Below, piece by piece: positions 1 through 7,966 of a DNA stretch of 23,393 bases (the stretch's first letter is position 1; the number at the start of each line of letters is the position of its first letter). The stretch is from CAZVEV01 sp964625865 (GTDB lineage Bacteria > Planctomycetota > Phycisphaerae > SM23-33). The stretch covers positions 1 through 23,393 of the forward strand of contig CAZVEV010000064.1 in assembly GCA_964625865.1 (NCBI GenBank). The letters run 5' to 3'. The position numbers and the translations under genes were made by a program. The notes beneath the pieces were generated by a model. That model saw only the letters and a program-made list of their open reading frames with translations, did no database searches and was not told the DNA's origin.

Positions 1-1009
1 CGACGGCTGCGGCGCCCGTGCGGACGTGGTGCGTCTCGGCCCGGTCGCGCAGGAGCACGACGTTGTCCATCGTCAGCGGGTCGGTCGTCGGGAACACGCC
101 GTGGGCCGAGTCGCTGGCGGCGCGGAGGGCGTCCATGTGCGTCAGGTCGGCGGCATCGTCCGCCGCGGCGGCCGCGGTGGCGGCCCCGATCGCGGGCACG
201 TGGGCGAAGCCGGCGGGTATCGTCAGCCCGTCGTCGCCAAGGTCAAACGCTTCGCTCAGCGCGCGGGCGACGGCCTCGTTGGCCGCCACGCCGCCGATGA
301 AGACCACGGGCCCCTCGACCGGGTGCGACCGGACGACCGCGGCGCGGAAGTTCCGCGCGACGGCCTTGCACAGCCCGCCCAGGACCTCCGCGGGCGAGTA
401 GCCCTTCTGCTGGGCATGAATCATGTCGCTCTTGGCAAAGACGCTGCATCGTCCGGCGATCTGGGCCGACCGCTCGGCGGCCAGCACGGTGGGGGCGATC
501 TGGTCCACCGCGTACTGGAGTCGCCCGGCCTGCTGGTCGAGGAACGATCCCGTGCCGGCCGCACAGTCGCCGTTGGTGGCGTAGTCGACGACCCCCCGCG
601 TACCGTCGGCATTCGTGGAGAGGCGCAGGTACTTCGACGTCTCGCCGCCCATCTCGAAGACCGTCCGCGCGGCGCATCCCATGGCGGCCAGTCCGAGGGC
701 GATGGCCTTGAACTCGTTGATCCGCACGGCGCCGAGGCGCTCGGCAGCCAACTCCGAGCCGCTGCCGGTCAGGCAGACGCCCGCGACCTTCTCGGCCCCG
801 ACGGCGGTGATGATCTGCTCGAGCAGCGCCGTAGCCGCCGCCACCGGCTTGCCCCGCGTCCTGCGATACGTGCTGAGGTAAATCGCCCCGTCACCCGAGC
901 CGTCCATGGGCTCGAAGCCCTCGCCCAGCGCGGGCCAGTGGGCGCCCCTGGCGACCAGGGCGGCGGTGGCGCTGACGGCACCGATATCTATTCCGACGTA
1001 GTAACTCAT
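1..1009 (-). CDS. 2-hydroxyacyl-CoA dehydratase activase, BadF/BadG/BcrA/HgdC family (partial, C-terminus outside window)
   Basis: ATP-dependent activator ('archerase') family. Members pass one electron from a [4Fe-4S] cluster to 2-hydroxyacyl-CoA dehydratases or benzoyl-CoA reductases. About 336 codons are visible, from ATG at 1009. An in-frame TGA lies two codons upstream, which fixes the start, and a GGAG sits 9 nt before it. ASKHA motifs are seen: GIDIGAVSATAAL near residue 6, TGSG near 81, EMGGETSKYL near 119, and a C-terminal IGGVAANEAVARAL near 238. Cys149 (in CAAGTGSF) and Cys188 (in GRCSVFAKSD) are 39 residues apart, the same spacing as the two HgdC cluster ligands. The sequence continues past the usual end of a single HgdC (about 260 aa) with FPTTDPLTMDNVVLLRD. 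That continuation suggests the very long form with a second BadF domain and DUF2229/HgdB-like parts, which lie outside the window (inference). A possible leader ORF overlaps the start by ATGA. Confidence 0.85.
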   Translation of the reverse strand, partial: MSYYVGIDIGAVSATAALVARGAHWPALGEGFEPMDGSGDGAIYLSTYRRTRGKPVAAATALLEQIITAVGAEKVAGVCLTGSGSELAAERLGAVRINEFKAIALGLAAMGCAARTVFEMGGETSKYLRLSTNADGTRGVVDYATNGDCAAGTGSFLDQQAGRLQYAVDQIAPTVLAAERSAQIAGRCSVFAKSDMIHAQQKGYSPAEVLGGLCKAVARNFRAAVVRSHPVEGPVVFIGGVAANEAVARALSEAFDLGDDGLTIPAGFAHVPAIGAATAAAAADDAADLTHMDALRAASDSAHGVFPTTDPLTMDNVVLLRDRAETHHVRTGAAAV

Positions 1010-1113
1010 TCACATTGGCTCCGGCCGATACTCGCGCCTGCCTGACTCATGTCGCCCCCGCAGCCGCTTTCGCGGCGCGGAACTGTTCGGCGGCGCACTG
1101 CAGGGAAGAGCAT
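1006..1113 (-). CDS. Possible 35-codon leader peptide overlapping the activase start
   Basis: A short ORF (MLFPAVRRR... ending ...SQCE) starts at ATG 1113. It has an exact GGAGGAG (complement of 1121-1127) 7 nt upstream, the best ribosome binding site in this leader. Its TGA (1008-1006) overlaps the activase ATG (1009-1007) as ATGA, a typical translational-coupling arrangement. The peptide is Arg-rich, has two Cys, and resembles nothing I recognise. It may be a coupling leader rather than a working protein. A chance ORF is possible because the region is GC-rich. Confidence 0.4.
   Translation of the reverse strand: MLFPAVRRRTVPRRESGCGGDMSQAGASIGRSQCE
1063..1076 (-). other. GNRA-type hairpin in activase leader
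   Basis: On the minus strand this reads GCCGC-GAAA-GCGGC: a perfect 5-bp stem closed by a GAAA tetraloop, inside the possible leader ORF and about 55 nt before the activase start. It could tune translation of the downstream gene (inference). Confidence 0.4.
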
Positions 1114-1145
1114 CACTGCGCTCCTCCATGAAGCGGCGCGTCACA

Positions 1146-1162
1146 GGGAGTTTCCAACTCCC
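1146..1162 (-). other. Small perfect hairpin just downstream of promoter
   Basis: The minus strand reads GGGAGTT-GGA-AACTCCC, a 7-bp perfect stem with a 3-nt loop. It begins about 12 nt after the predicted -10 box, so it would sit at the very 5' end of the activase transcript. Possible roles are mRNA protection or a protein binding site (inference). Confidence 0.4.
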
Positions 1163-1173
1163 GCCAGCAAAGG

Positions 1174-1203
1174 ATAATACGCCTCAAGCGACCCTGATTT
1201 CAA
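1174..1203 (-). promoter_or_regulatory. Predicted sigma70-type promoter for the activase
   Basis: The minus strand has TTGAAA (1203-1198), an 18-bp spacer and TATTAT (1179-1174). Both boxes are close to consensus. The site is about 165 nt upstream of the activase ATG and directly after the long palindrome, so the activase probably has its own transcript. Confidence 0.5.
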
Positions 1204-1230
1204 CAAAAAACCGTCCGCGGGTGAAGGACG

Positions 1231-1371
1231 CCGGGTGCCGTGGGCTGCGGAGCGAAGCGGAGCAACCACGTTGTTGGGATTCTCGATCGCCGGTTTGCGC
1301 GAGTCGACAGGTGATCGATAGCAATGGTCCGCGTGGTTGCTCCGCTTCGCTCCGCAGCCCACGACACCCGG
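1231..1371. repeat. Long imperfect palindrome: 40-nt arms around a 60-nt centre
   Basis: Arm 1 (1231-1270) and arm 2 (1332-1371) are reverse complements over 40 nt with one mismatch. That mismatch is C/A as plus-strand RNA but G/U, so still paired, as minus-strand RNA. Inside, 1283-1291 and 1310-1318 can also pair over 9 nt with one wobble. The element lies between the stop of the symporter gene (1401) and the activase promoter. It could end symporter transcription, protect the mRNA 3' end, or be a REP/MITE-like mobile repeat. There is no T-run and no coding content. Confidence 0.8.
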
Positions 1372-1400
1372 CACGCCCTACGATGCGAACCGTTACAACG

Positions 1401-4250
1401 TCATTCCGGCTGCGCTTCACCGTCGGCCGCGGGCTGGGGGATGTCGTAGACCGTCAGCCCCGCCGGCGTCTTGCCCGGGGCCAGCAGGCTGACGAGATAC
1501 CCGATGACAACGCAGCCGAACAGGCCGATCACGCCGTAGAGGAAAAAGTGCAGATCCGTGTGGTTCTTGACGACGTACAGGATCACCGCCCCGCCGGCCA
1601 GGCCCGCCAGGGCCCCGGCGCCCGTGCCGCGACGCGTGAACATGCCCAGGACGAACAGCCCCGCCAGCGACCCGCCGAACAGGCCCAGAATCACGTTGAA
1701 CTGGTCCCAGATGCTCTTGATGTTCGTGCCGGCCATCGAGAGGGCAAAGATCGTGCCCAGCACGCCGGCAAGGACGGTGATGATCTTCGCCAGACGCAGG
1801 CAACTGGCCTCCGACGCGCCGGTGCGGAAGCGGCGGTACATGTCGGTGACCACCGCGGCGGACATCGAGTTCATGCTGCTGTCGAGGCTGGACATGCTCG
1901 CGGCGAAGATGCCCGCGATGACCAAGCCGGCGATCCCGGCGGGTAACTCGTTGATGATGTACCACGGGAGGATCATCTCGGTCTTGTCCAGCACGGGACT
2001 CAGGCTGGCCGGATGAGACGCGTAGAACCCGTACAGCGCCGTCCCCAGCGCCCAGAACACCAGCGCCGCGACGCCCAGGAACGCGCAGAGCCACAGCCCG
2101 CGGGCCGCGCCCTTCTCGTCCTTCGTCGTCAGGTAGCGCTGGATGACGGCCTGGTCGGACGCGTAGGGAATCAGCCCGCCGGGGATTGCCAGCAGCAACA
2201 CCCAGACGCTCGCCGTGGTAAAGTCCAGCGACCAGTCGGCCCATTCGAGCCTGCCGGCCTCGGAGGCCGCCGCGTGCAGCCCGCTGACGCCGCCGGGGAC
2301 GTTGATGACGATCAGCGCGAGGCTGATAATCGCGCCGGCCATCAGGACGATCACCTGGAGCACGTCGGTCCAGATCACCGCCTCCATGCCGCCCAGGACG
2401 GTGTAGACGGTGGCCAGCACGCCCATGACGGCGATGCAGAGATACACGGGGATACCCGTGACCACCGACAGGGCCAGCGAGGGCAGCAGCAGGACAATGC
2501 CGATCCGCCCGAACTGCATCAGCAGGAACGTGATGCTCCCGAACAGGCGCACCACCACGTTGAAGCGCCTTTCGAGATACTCGTACGCCGTCGTGACGTC
2601 CAGGCGGCGGTAGAACGGGATGAACGCCCGCGTGACGAACGGGATCACCAGGAACAGGCCGAACACGCTGATGACGTACATCCAGTTCGTCGCGTAGAGC
2701 TTGGCGGGGATGGCCATGAACGTGATCGCGCTGAGCATCGTGCCGAACACGCTGAGCCCGGCGGCCCACCAGGGGATGCGGCGCCCGGCTTTGAAGAAGT
2801 CGTCGGTGGTCTTCTCGCGCTTCGAGAAGTAAAAGCCCATCGCCACCAGCGCCGCGAGGTACACGATCAGCACGAGGCTGTTGACCACGCCGAAGCGGCC
2901 CGGGATGTGCGGCGAGGCCTTCCAGACGTTCGCGCTGCGCACGCCGGGGCGAATCTCGCCGCTGGGAATCACCAGGTCCTTGCCCCAGCGGACGACGTTG
3001 GTCGTCACGTGGTTGGTCGTGGGGAACTCGCCCGCGAGGGTCCACGTGTCGGTGATCGTGTGATAGGCCAGGATGTCAGCCGGGAAGCCCGGATGGGCGG
3101 CCTTCCGCTCCTTCAGCCGGGCCCTGAGGGCCATCAGTTCGGCGTAGTTGCCGGCATCCTTGGCCGCCGCGATCGCGGCTTCGATCTTCTTGTACTCGGG
3201 CTCCTGGTAGTACGCCCCGCTGTCGCCGCCGAAGACCAGCACGTGGTGCACGCCGCCGGCCGCCGCGGGGGCCGCGGCCACACATCGCACGCCAGGCGCG
3301 CCCGTGCCGACGTCCGCCAGCTTGCGCCATATCTGCTTGCGCGGGGGCAGCTTCGCGCCGGGGACATTCTGGTCGGCGTAACGCTTGTAGGCGTTGGGAT
3401 TGAAGCGATACGCGTCAGTCAGGTACTCACCGGCGGGCCCGGCGCCGCTGAACAGGTACAGGCAGTCCGCCTCGCCGTCGGACTGGACCGCCGCCACCAC
3501 CTTGCCGCGCGCCACGCCCGGCCAGGCGGGCAACTCCTTCCACCGGAACTCCTTCTCGTTGGTCCTGGCCGACAGGTCCAGCGACCAGAAGGTCTTCATG
3601 GCCTTGTTCTTCGCGTCGTACCCGCCGGCGATGTAGATCACACTGCCGATCTTCCCCCCGCCCATGAACGACGCGCCGTGGGGCAGGGCGGGCAGGGGCA
3701 GGACCTTGTCGGCGTCCTGGCCCGCAGCTACCAGCCGGTCGGAGATCTTGACCTGCTTGCCCTTGGGGTCCCACGTCAGGACGAACACGGCCGCCGACGC
3801 GTGCCGCTCCTGCCGGGCTTCGCCTGCGGGTCCGTCCATCACCGGCAGGCCCTGCAATTCCCCGCCGATGCAGATCAGCCCGTCGGGCGTGGGAATCGAC
3901 ACGCCATAGCTGTAGCCATGTTCAAGCTTCGCCTTGGCGAGGTGCCAAGCGTACGTCTCGCCGGTCTTCTGGAGGACATAGATGTCCCGGTGGTAGATCT
4001 TCGGTGAGAATCCGCCCTGGGCGTCCCAGGGCCACCCGTTGGGGAAGTTCGCCCCGCCGGCAACGATCATCGCGTTGTTGTGCACCCCCGCAAACGCCCC
4101 GGCCACGCCAGGCTGAACCGTCTGCCCCGCCGCCGGCGGCAGGGCGGGCAAGGCCTTCCATGCCAGCGCCCCGCTCGGCGCCTCTTCGCCCGCAAGTGCC
4201 GCGCCCCCGGCAACTGTCACGCACAAGATCGCAAGCGTGAGTCTCTTCAT
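1401..4250 (-). CDS. Kelch-propeller (sialate mutarotase/epimerase-like) fused to SSS-family sodium:solute symporter
   Basis: A 949-aa protein joining two functions. Residues 1-20 are a Sec signal (MKRLTLAILCVTVAGGAALA). Residues about 25-445 form a Kelch beta-propeller resembling NanM/YjhT and the cyclically permuted mutarotase family, with repeats such as IVAGGANFPNG. From about residue 455 to 925 comes a sodium:solute symporter with many TM helices. It carries the family signature GGMEAVIWTDVLQ (about 617) and the sodium-site region AGIFAASMSSLDSSMNSMS (about 777). The ATG at 4250 is chosen because GGAG lies 9 nt upstream and the signal peptide starts there; 22 in-frame upstream codons look non-coding. 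By family it would epimerise a sugar such as N-acetylneuraminate outside the membrane and import it with Na+. The substrate is inferred, not shown. It follows the GH31 gene by 189 bp and has its own possible promoter. Confidence 0.88.
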   Translation of the reverse strand: MKRLTLAILCVTVAGGAALAGEEAPSGALAWKALPALPPAAGQTVQPGVAGAFAGVHNNAMIVAGGANFPNGWPWDAQGGFSPKIYHRDIYVLQKTGETYAWHLAKAKLEHGYSYGVSIPTPDGLICIGGELQGLPVMDGPAGEARQERHASAAVFVLTWDPKGKQVKISDRLVAAGQDADKVLPLPALPHGASFMGGGKIGSVIYIAGGYDAKNKAMKTFWSLDLSARTNEKEFRWKELPAWPGVARGKVVAAVQSDGEADCLYLFSGAGPAGEYLTDAYRFNPNAYKRYADQNVPGAKLPPRKQIWRKLADVGTGAPGVRCVAAAPAAAGGVHHVLVFGGDSGAYYQEPEYKKIEAAIAAAKDAGNYAELMALRARLKERKAAHPGFPADILAYHTITDTWTLAGEFPTTNHVTTNVVRWGKDLVIPSGEIRPGVRSANVWKASPHIPGRFGVVNSLVLIVYLAALVAMGFYFSKREKTTDDFFKAGRRIPWWAAGLSVFGTMLSAITFMAIPAKLYATNWMYVISVFGLFLVIPFVTRAFIPFYRRLDVTTAYEYLERRFNVVVRLFGSITFLLMQFGRIGIVLLLPSLALSVVTGIPVYLCIAVMGVLATVYTVLGGMEAVIWTDVLQVIVLMAGAIISLALIVINVPGGVSGLHAAASEAGRLEWADWSLDFTTASVWVLLLAIPGGLIPYASDQAVIQRYLTTKDEKGAARGLWLCAFLGVAALVFWALGTALYGFYASHPASLSPVLDKTEMILPWYIINELPAGIAGLVIAGIFAASMSSLDSSMNSMSAAVVTDMYRRFRTGASEASCLRLAKIITVLAGVLGTIFALSMAGTNIKSIWDQFNVILGLFGGSLAGLFVLGMFTRRGTGAGALAGLAGGAVILYVVKNHTDLHFFLYGVIGLFGCVVIGYLVSLLAPGKTPAGLTVYDIPQPAADGEAQPE

Positions 4251-4294
4251 GTGTCGGTTCTCCATCTGTCGATTTCGCGTTGAAGCGTCGCCCA

Positions 4295-4323
4295 ATCCCA
4301 CACGCACGGAGGGCAAAAGTCAA
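4295..4323 (-). promoter_or_regulatory. Possible sigma70-type promoter for Kelch-symporter gene
   Basis: The minus strand has TTGACT (4323-4318), a 17-bp spacer and TGGGAT (4300-4295), 45 nt before the ATG. The -35 box is strong and the -10 box weak, so read-through from the GH31 gene is an equally good explanation for expression. Confidence 0.35.
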
Positions 4324-4439
4324 CACCGTCCCGGCCAAGGCGTTTAGCCGCCCCGTAGCCGCGTGCCGCGCGCGAAGGTACCCCCTACCCCCTCGGCCGC
4401 GAGATCGTCGCTCAGGCCGCAGCCTCGTGCGTGCCAGGA

Positions 4440-7400
4440 CTATCGGCTGCCCTTGAGAATCAGCCTCGCGTCGACCCAGTCGCCGTGGTCGTCCTTGCTG
4501 CCGTCGCCCCCGTCCAGCAGCACGAGGCGCAACGTCCTGACACCCTTGATGTTAAGGTCCATCAACTGCTTGATGCTCTTGCCCGTCTGCCTCGGACTCT
4601 CAAATACCAGCTTGCCGTCGGCATATACGCGGAACATCACCGTCCCGCCGTCACCTACCTCGTCGTCCATGCCCACGTGTCCGGACAGCCTGTCCCAACT
4701 GCCGTCCAGGTCGTAGACCAGTTCGGACCCGGACAGCGCGCCGATGCCCCGCTTGTAAACCTGCCCGTTAACGGTGATCGCCTTGCCGCCGACGCTCTTG
4801 TCGTAACTGTACTTGCCCTTGGCCGACGCAGGCTTCAGATCGCTCAGGTAGACGACCTTGTCCGGCAGGGGCGGGGCCTTCAGGTCGCGGAAGACCTCAA
4901 ACTCCGCGGCGGAGGCGAACGTGCTGCGCCTGATGGCGCTGAGGACCTTGATCCGCACGTACTCGCCCCAGACGGCAGGGAAACTGACCTTCTGCATCCC
5001 TTCCATGCGTTTGAAGCGGCCCGTGTATACGGGCTTGCCGAAAGCCCCCTTGCTCCGACTGATGTAGATCTCGTATTGATCGATCAGCCCGTTGCCCAGG
5101 CCCGGGCGGGCCATATAGCCGAAGCCGTTGACGGCATAGAGACCGTTGAGGCCGATATCGACGATATAGGGGTGCTTCTTGGCGTGTGCGTTGGGCTTCT
5201 TGCTGTAATTGGAATGCCATATCGTCTCCGGCGTGCCGTCGAATGCGTTCCTGATGGTGTTGCCCTGCTGCGAATTGGTCGTCACGGTGAACTCGGACTT
5301 GTCCAGCTCGGGGGTCACCTTCGGCACGGGGTACGGCGGGGAAGCCGGGATCTTCCGGGTCTCGTCAATATCGAGATGCAGTTGAACGTCTTCATCGGTG
5401 GACATTCGCGCGAGCTTGATATGAACGATGCCTCGCCTGTCGGCCTTGTCGTAATACCACCCGGCGACGATGTTGCCGAACGCCTTCGGCTCGGTCAATT
5501 CAAGGAGCTTCTTGCCATTAGCCACCACGGAAAGAGGCTTCAACTGGGAATGCACCTGGAACCGGTATATCCTGCTCTTGAGCTTGCCGTCAAAACTGCC
5601 CACGGACCTGCCGACTCCGATATCAATATCGCCCGCCTTGCCTTCGGGGGCCGCGCATACGATCAATTGCCTCGCCGATTCGCCCTGCTGGTACTTTCGG
5701 CTAACGCCGTCATCTTCATAGAGTTCAAAGCTGGATTTCCCATACGGATAGATATCAAGCGTCAGGGGATCTTTGGGTTTTTGGTTGTTGTAGAGCATCT
5801 CCGGATACATCGGGATAATCGCGCCGGCCCGGATCAGCAGGGGCAGCTTGTCCAGCGTGATCGGGTAGGCGTCGATGGTCGCAGGCCCCTCGATCACCCT
5901 GCCGTCCCAGTAATCGATCCACTGTCCCTTGGGCAGGTAGATGTCCTCTTTGCGCCATCCCTTGTTGACGTTCATGCTCGTGTAGACCGGGGCCACCAGA
6001 ATCCACTGGCCGAGCATGTACTGGTGCTGCGTCGCCTTGCCCCAGGTCTTTCGGTCTTTGGGGTACTCCCAGAGCATGCCGCGCACGATTGGGGCGCCCG
6101 TGTCGTAGGCTTCCTTCGTGTATTTATACATATAGGGCGTCAGGCGCATCTTGAGCTTCAGGTAGCGCCGGTTGATCGAACGGTAGGGCTCGTCATAGGC
6201 CCAGGGGCTCTTGTTCATCTTGCCCGCCCAGCCGTTCATGCAATAGAGCACGGGCGTGAAGCACTTCCACTGCAGGTCGCGCGTGTAGGTTTCCGGGCTG
6301 CCCCCGAATATCCCGTCAACGTCGGTGGTCGCATACGCCTGACCGGACATGCCGGACCCGATGAGCGTGGGAATGTGGTAGCGAATCAGCTCCCACGAGC
6401 CGGCCTGGTCGCCCGTCCAGCAGACGCCGTACCGCTGCGTGCCGGCCCACCCCTGTACCGTCCAGACCATCCCGCGCGTCTCGGAATGGGTAACCAGCGA
6501 CGTCCAGGCCTGCTTGTTGCAGTCCAGCGAGTGCTGATACGCCGGCCCCGTCCAGGCGACGTCCAGCTTCTGCACGCGAGACCCCGCCGTGCCGACTTCC
6601 CACTTGGTCTTGACCAGTTCCCCCTGCGTCCAGAGGCCCGTGTAGAAACCTAAATCCTTCAGCGCCCGCACGACGTAGGGCAGTTCCACGTAGCCGCACC
6701 CATATCCGTCATTGGGGAGAATCCAGCCGCACGGCATGTCGTGCTTGCGGTACTGCTCAGCCAGGCGGCTGATCACGTGAGGTGTGTGCTCAATGATGTT
6801 GCCTTTTTCGTCTCTTTTCAACTCCTTGGTCTTCTTGTCTCGCGTCATGTAGGCATCGGCTTCGCCAAGCTCCAGCGCCCAGATGCAGACGAAGTTAGGT
6901 CGACCGGTGAATTGAGTATAGAGATCGAGCACTTTATTGAAGGACTCGCCTGTGAAGTAGTAGGCATCGAAGCGGCTCTCATTGTGTTCCAGGGCTATCG
7001 ATTCGTTACTGGTGAAGTCATAGGCCCCGACCGCGAACGTGTTGCGCAGGACGCCATAGCCCTTGCTGCTCATGTAGAACGGCGCCGGATTGGGGTGCCC
7101 GCCCTCATTCCAGTTGCCGTCGGCCCGTATGGCAATCTTCGTGCCCTTGTGTGAGAAGTAGCCGTTCTGCTGCCCGCCGCCGTAGTAGAACTCATCCAGG
7201 CCCGTGCTCAGCGTCTGGACGGTCCTCTTGGCGCCGATCTGCAGCGGCTTGAGTTCCCTGCAGATGCTCTTGGCGTCTTTGTCCATCAAGTTGAACTGAC
7301 ACGTCTTCTTATCGATGCGAAGGACGAGCGCCTCGGTGGCGAATTCGATCAGGTCAGGCTTGTTTGTGACCGTGACGTCGCCGGCTCTCGAAATGTGGTC

Positions 7401-7715
7401 GATGACGATCTGGGCCTTCTCGGGGTTGTTCCGAGGGTCAGCGAACTGACCTTTCTCGGCGACCTGGATGCGCACGACGTCCTTCCTGCACAGGGTGATC
7501 TTGATGTGAAAGTCCCTGTCCGTCATGAGCGTGTACTCTTTCCTTCGCGCTTTCTGTTGGACCTTTGTCACCGAGCCGGGCGTTCGGAGTGCTTCGGCGG
7601 GCTTCTGTTGCGGCCCGGCAGGGGTTTCGGCGCCCGCCGCGGGCACCGCTGAAATGAGGACCGACAGCAGCAGGTATCGCAGTGTGTGCTTCATGGTGTT
7701 CATGGTGGTTTCCAT
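4440..7715 (-). CDS. Secreted GH31 glycoside hydrolase with CBM32 and NPCBM modules (possible alpha-N-acetylgalactosaminidase)
   Basis: A 1091-aa retaining alpha-glycosidase of family GH31. The signal peptide occupies residues 1-29, an N-terminal beta-sandwich about 60-265, and the catalytic barrel about 270-570. Beta-sandwiches follow to about 790. An F5/8-type (CBM32) module covers about 800-942 and a C-terminal NPCBM domain about 953-1091. The predicted nucleophile is Asp385 (KLDVAW) and the acid/base Asp436 (CWTGDQAGSW), in the usual GH31 order. Phrases such as WILPNDGYGCGY and GFYTGLWT recall the subfamily containing bacterial alpha-GalNAc-ases rather than plain alpha-glucosidases; this subfamily call rests on memory and is tentative. 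ATG 7715 follows GAGAGACG; ATGs at codons 5 and 8 are alternatives. The gene is visibly lower in G+C than its neighbours in places. It precedes the Kelch-symporter gene, which could take up the released sugar. Confidence 0.88.
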   Translation of the reverse strand: METTMNTMKHTLRYLLLSVLISAVPAAGAETPAGPQQKPAEALRTPGSVTKVQQKARRKEYTLMTDRDFHIKITLCRKDVVRIQVAEKGQFADPRNNPEKAQIVIDHISRAGDVTVTNKPDLIEFATEALVLRIDKKTCQFNLMDKDAKSICRELKPLQIGAKRTVQTLSTGLDEFYYGGGQQNGYFSHKGTKIAIRADGNWNEGGHPNPAPFYMSSKGYGVLRNTFAVGAYDFTSNESIALEHNESRFDAYYFTGESFNKVLDLYTQFTGRPNFVCIWALELGEADAYMTRDKKTKELKRDEKGNIIEHTPHVISRLAEQYRKHDMPCGWILPNDGYGCGYVELPYVVRALKDLGFYTGLWTQGELVKTKWEVGTAGSRVQKLDVAWTGPAYQHSLDCNKQAWTSLVTHSETRGMVWTVQGWAGTQRYGVCWTGDQAGSWELIRYHIPTLIGSGMSGQAYATTDVDGIFGGSPETYTRDLQWKCFTPVLYCMNGWAGKMNKSPWAYDEPYRSINRRYLKLKMRLTPYMYKYTKEAYDTGAPIVRGMLWEYPKDRKTWGKATQHQYMLGQWILVAPVYTSMNVNKGWRKEDIYLPKGQWIDYWDGRVIEGPATIDAYPITLDKLPLLIRAGAIIPMYPEMLYNNQKPKDPLTLDIYPYGKSSFELYEDDGVSRKYQQGESARQLIVCAAPEGKAGDIDIGVGRSVGSFDGKLKSRIYRFQVHSQLKPLSVVANGKKLLELTEPKAFGNIVAGWYYDKADRRGIVHIKLARMSTDEDVQLHLDIDETRKIPASPPYPVPKVTPELDKSEFTVTTNSQQGNTIRNAFDGTPETIWHSNYSKKPNAHAKKHPYIVDIGLNGLYAVNGFGYMARPGLGNGLIDQYEIYISRSKGAFGKPVYTGRFKRMEGMQKVSFPAVWGEYVRIKVLSAIRRSTFASAAEFEVFRDLKAPPLPDKVVYLSDLKPASAKGKYSYDKSVGGKAITVNGQVYKRGIGALSGSELVYDLDGSWDRLSGHVGMDDEVGDGGTVMFRVYADGKLVFESPRQTGKSIKQLMDLNIKGVRTLRLVLLDGGDGSKDDHGDWVDARLILKGSR

Positions 7716-7764
7716 CGTCTCTCTTTGCCTGTTGTCCGAGAATGCGGCGTCAGATGTACTGTCG

Positions 7765-7801
7765 CCCGCCGCGGGGCTCGACGTCTCAGACCGGCGGCGG
7801 G
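7765..7801 (-). other. GC-rich hairpin in GH31 5' leader
   Basis: CCCGCCGC (7765-7772) and GCGGCGGG (7794-7801) form an 8-bp perfect stem around a 21-nt loop. It lies between the predicted promoter and the GH31 start. It could be a regulatory leader structure or merely GC-rich chance pairing. Confidence 0.35.
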
Positions 7802-7812
7802 CCTTGCCAATG

Positions 7813-7840
7813 ATTGTATCGCCAATCCAGGCGACATCAA
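7813..7840 (-). promoter_or_regulatory. Predicted promoter for GH31 gene with palindromic spacer
   Basis: The minus strand has TTGATG (7840-7835), a 16-bp spacer and TACAAT (7818-7813), about 98 nt upstream of the GH31 start. The spacer is itself an inverted repeat: TCGCC (7819-7823) and GGCGA (7830-7834) fill it exactly. A repressor bound there would block the promoter (inference). Confidence 0.5.
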
Positions 7841-7892
7841 CGCGGTTTTCGCTTCTGGCGCAGTCCGGGGGTCTCCCGGAGCCGCAGATTCA

Positions 7893-7922
7893 GTTTATCC
7901 ACTGCATCACATCAGCTACAAT
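7893..7922 (+). promoter_or_regulatory. Possible promoter for DUF3472 gene
   Basis: The plus strand has TACAAT at 7917-7922, 44 nt before the ATG. A poor -35 (TTTATC) ends 17 bp upstream. Together with the GH31 promoter this makes 7716-7966 a divergent regulatory region of about 250 bp without a gene. Confidence 0.35.
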
Positions 7923-7966
7923 CACCACAGGTATCCGAGATCGTTGACCCACCGAAAGGCGCTCGT

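Noticed and set aside
26..1045. 339-codon plus-strand frame over the activase
   Set aside because: The minus strand encodes clear ASKHA motifs and cluster cysteines throughout the same bases.
1231..1371. CRISPR or IS element ends
   Set aside because: Only one inverted pair is present, there is no regular direct repetition, no transposase and no obvious target duplication.
2013..6653. 664- and 740-codon plus-strand frames opposite the symporter and GH31 genes
   Set aside because: Antisense shadows; the minus-strand frames carry catalytic and membrane motifs, these do not.
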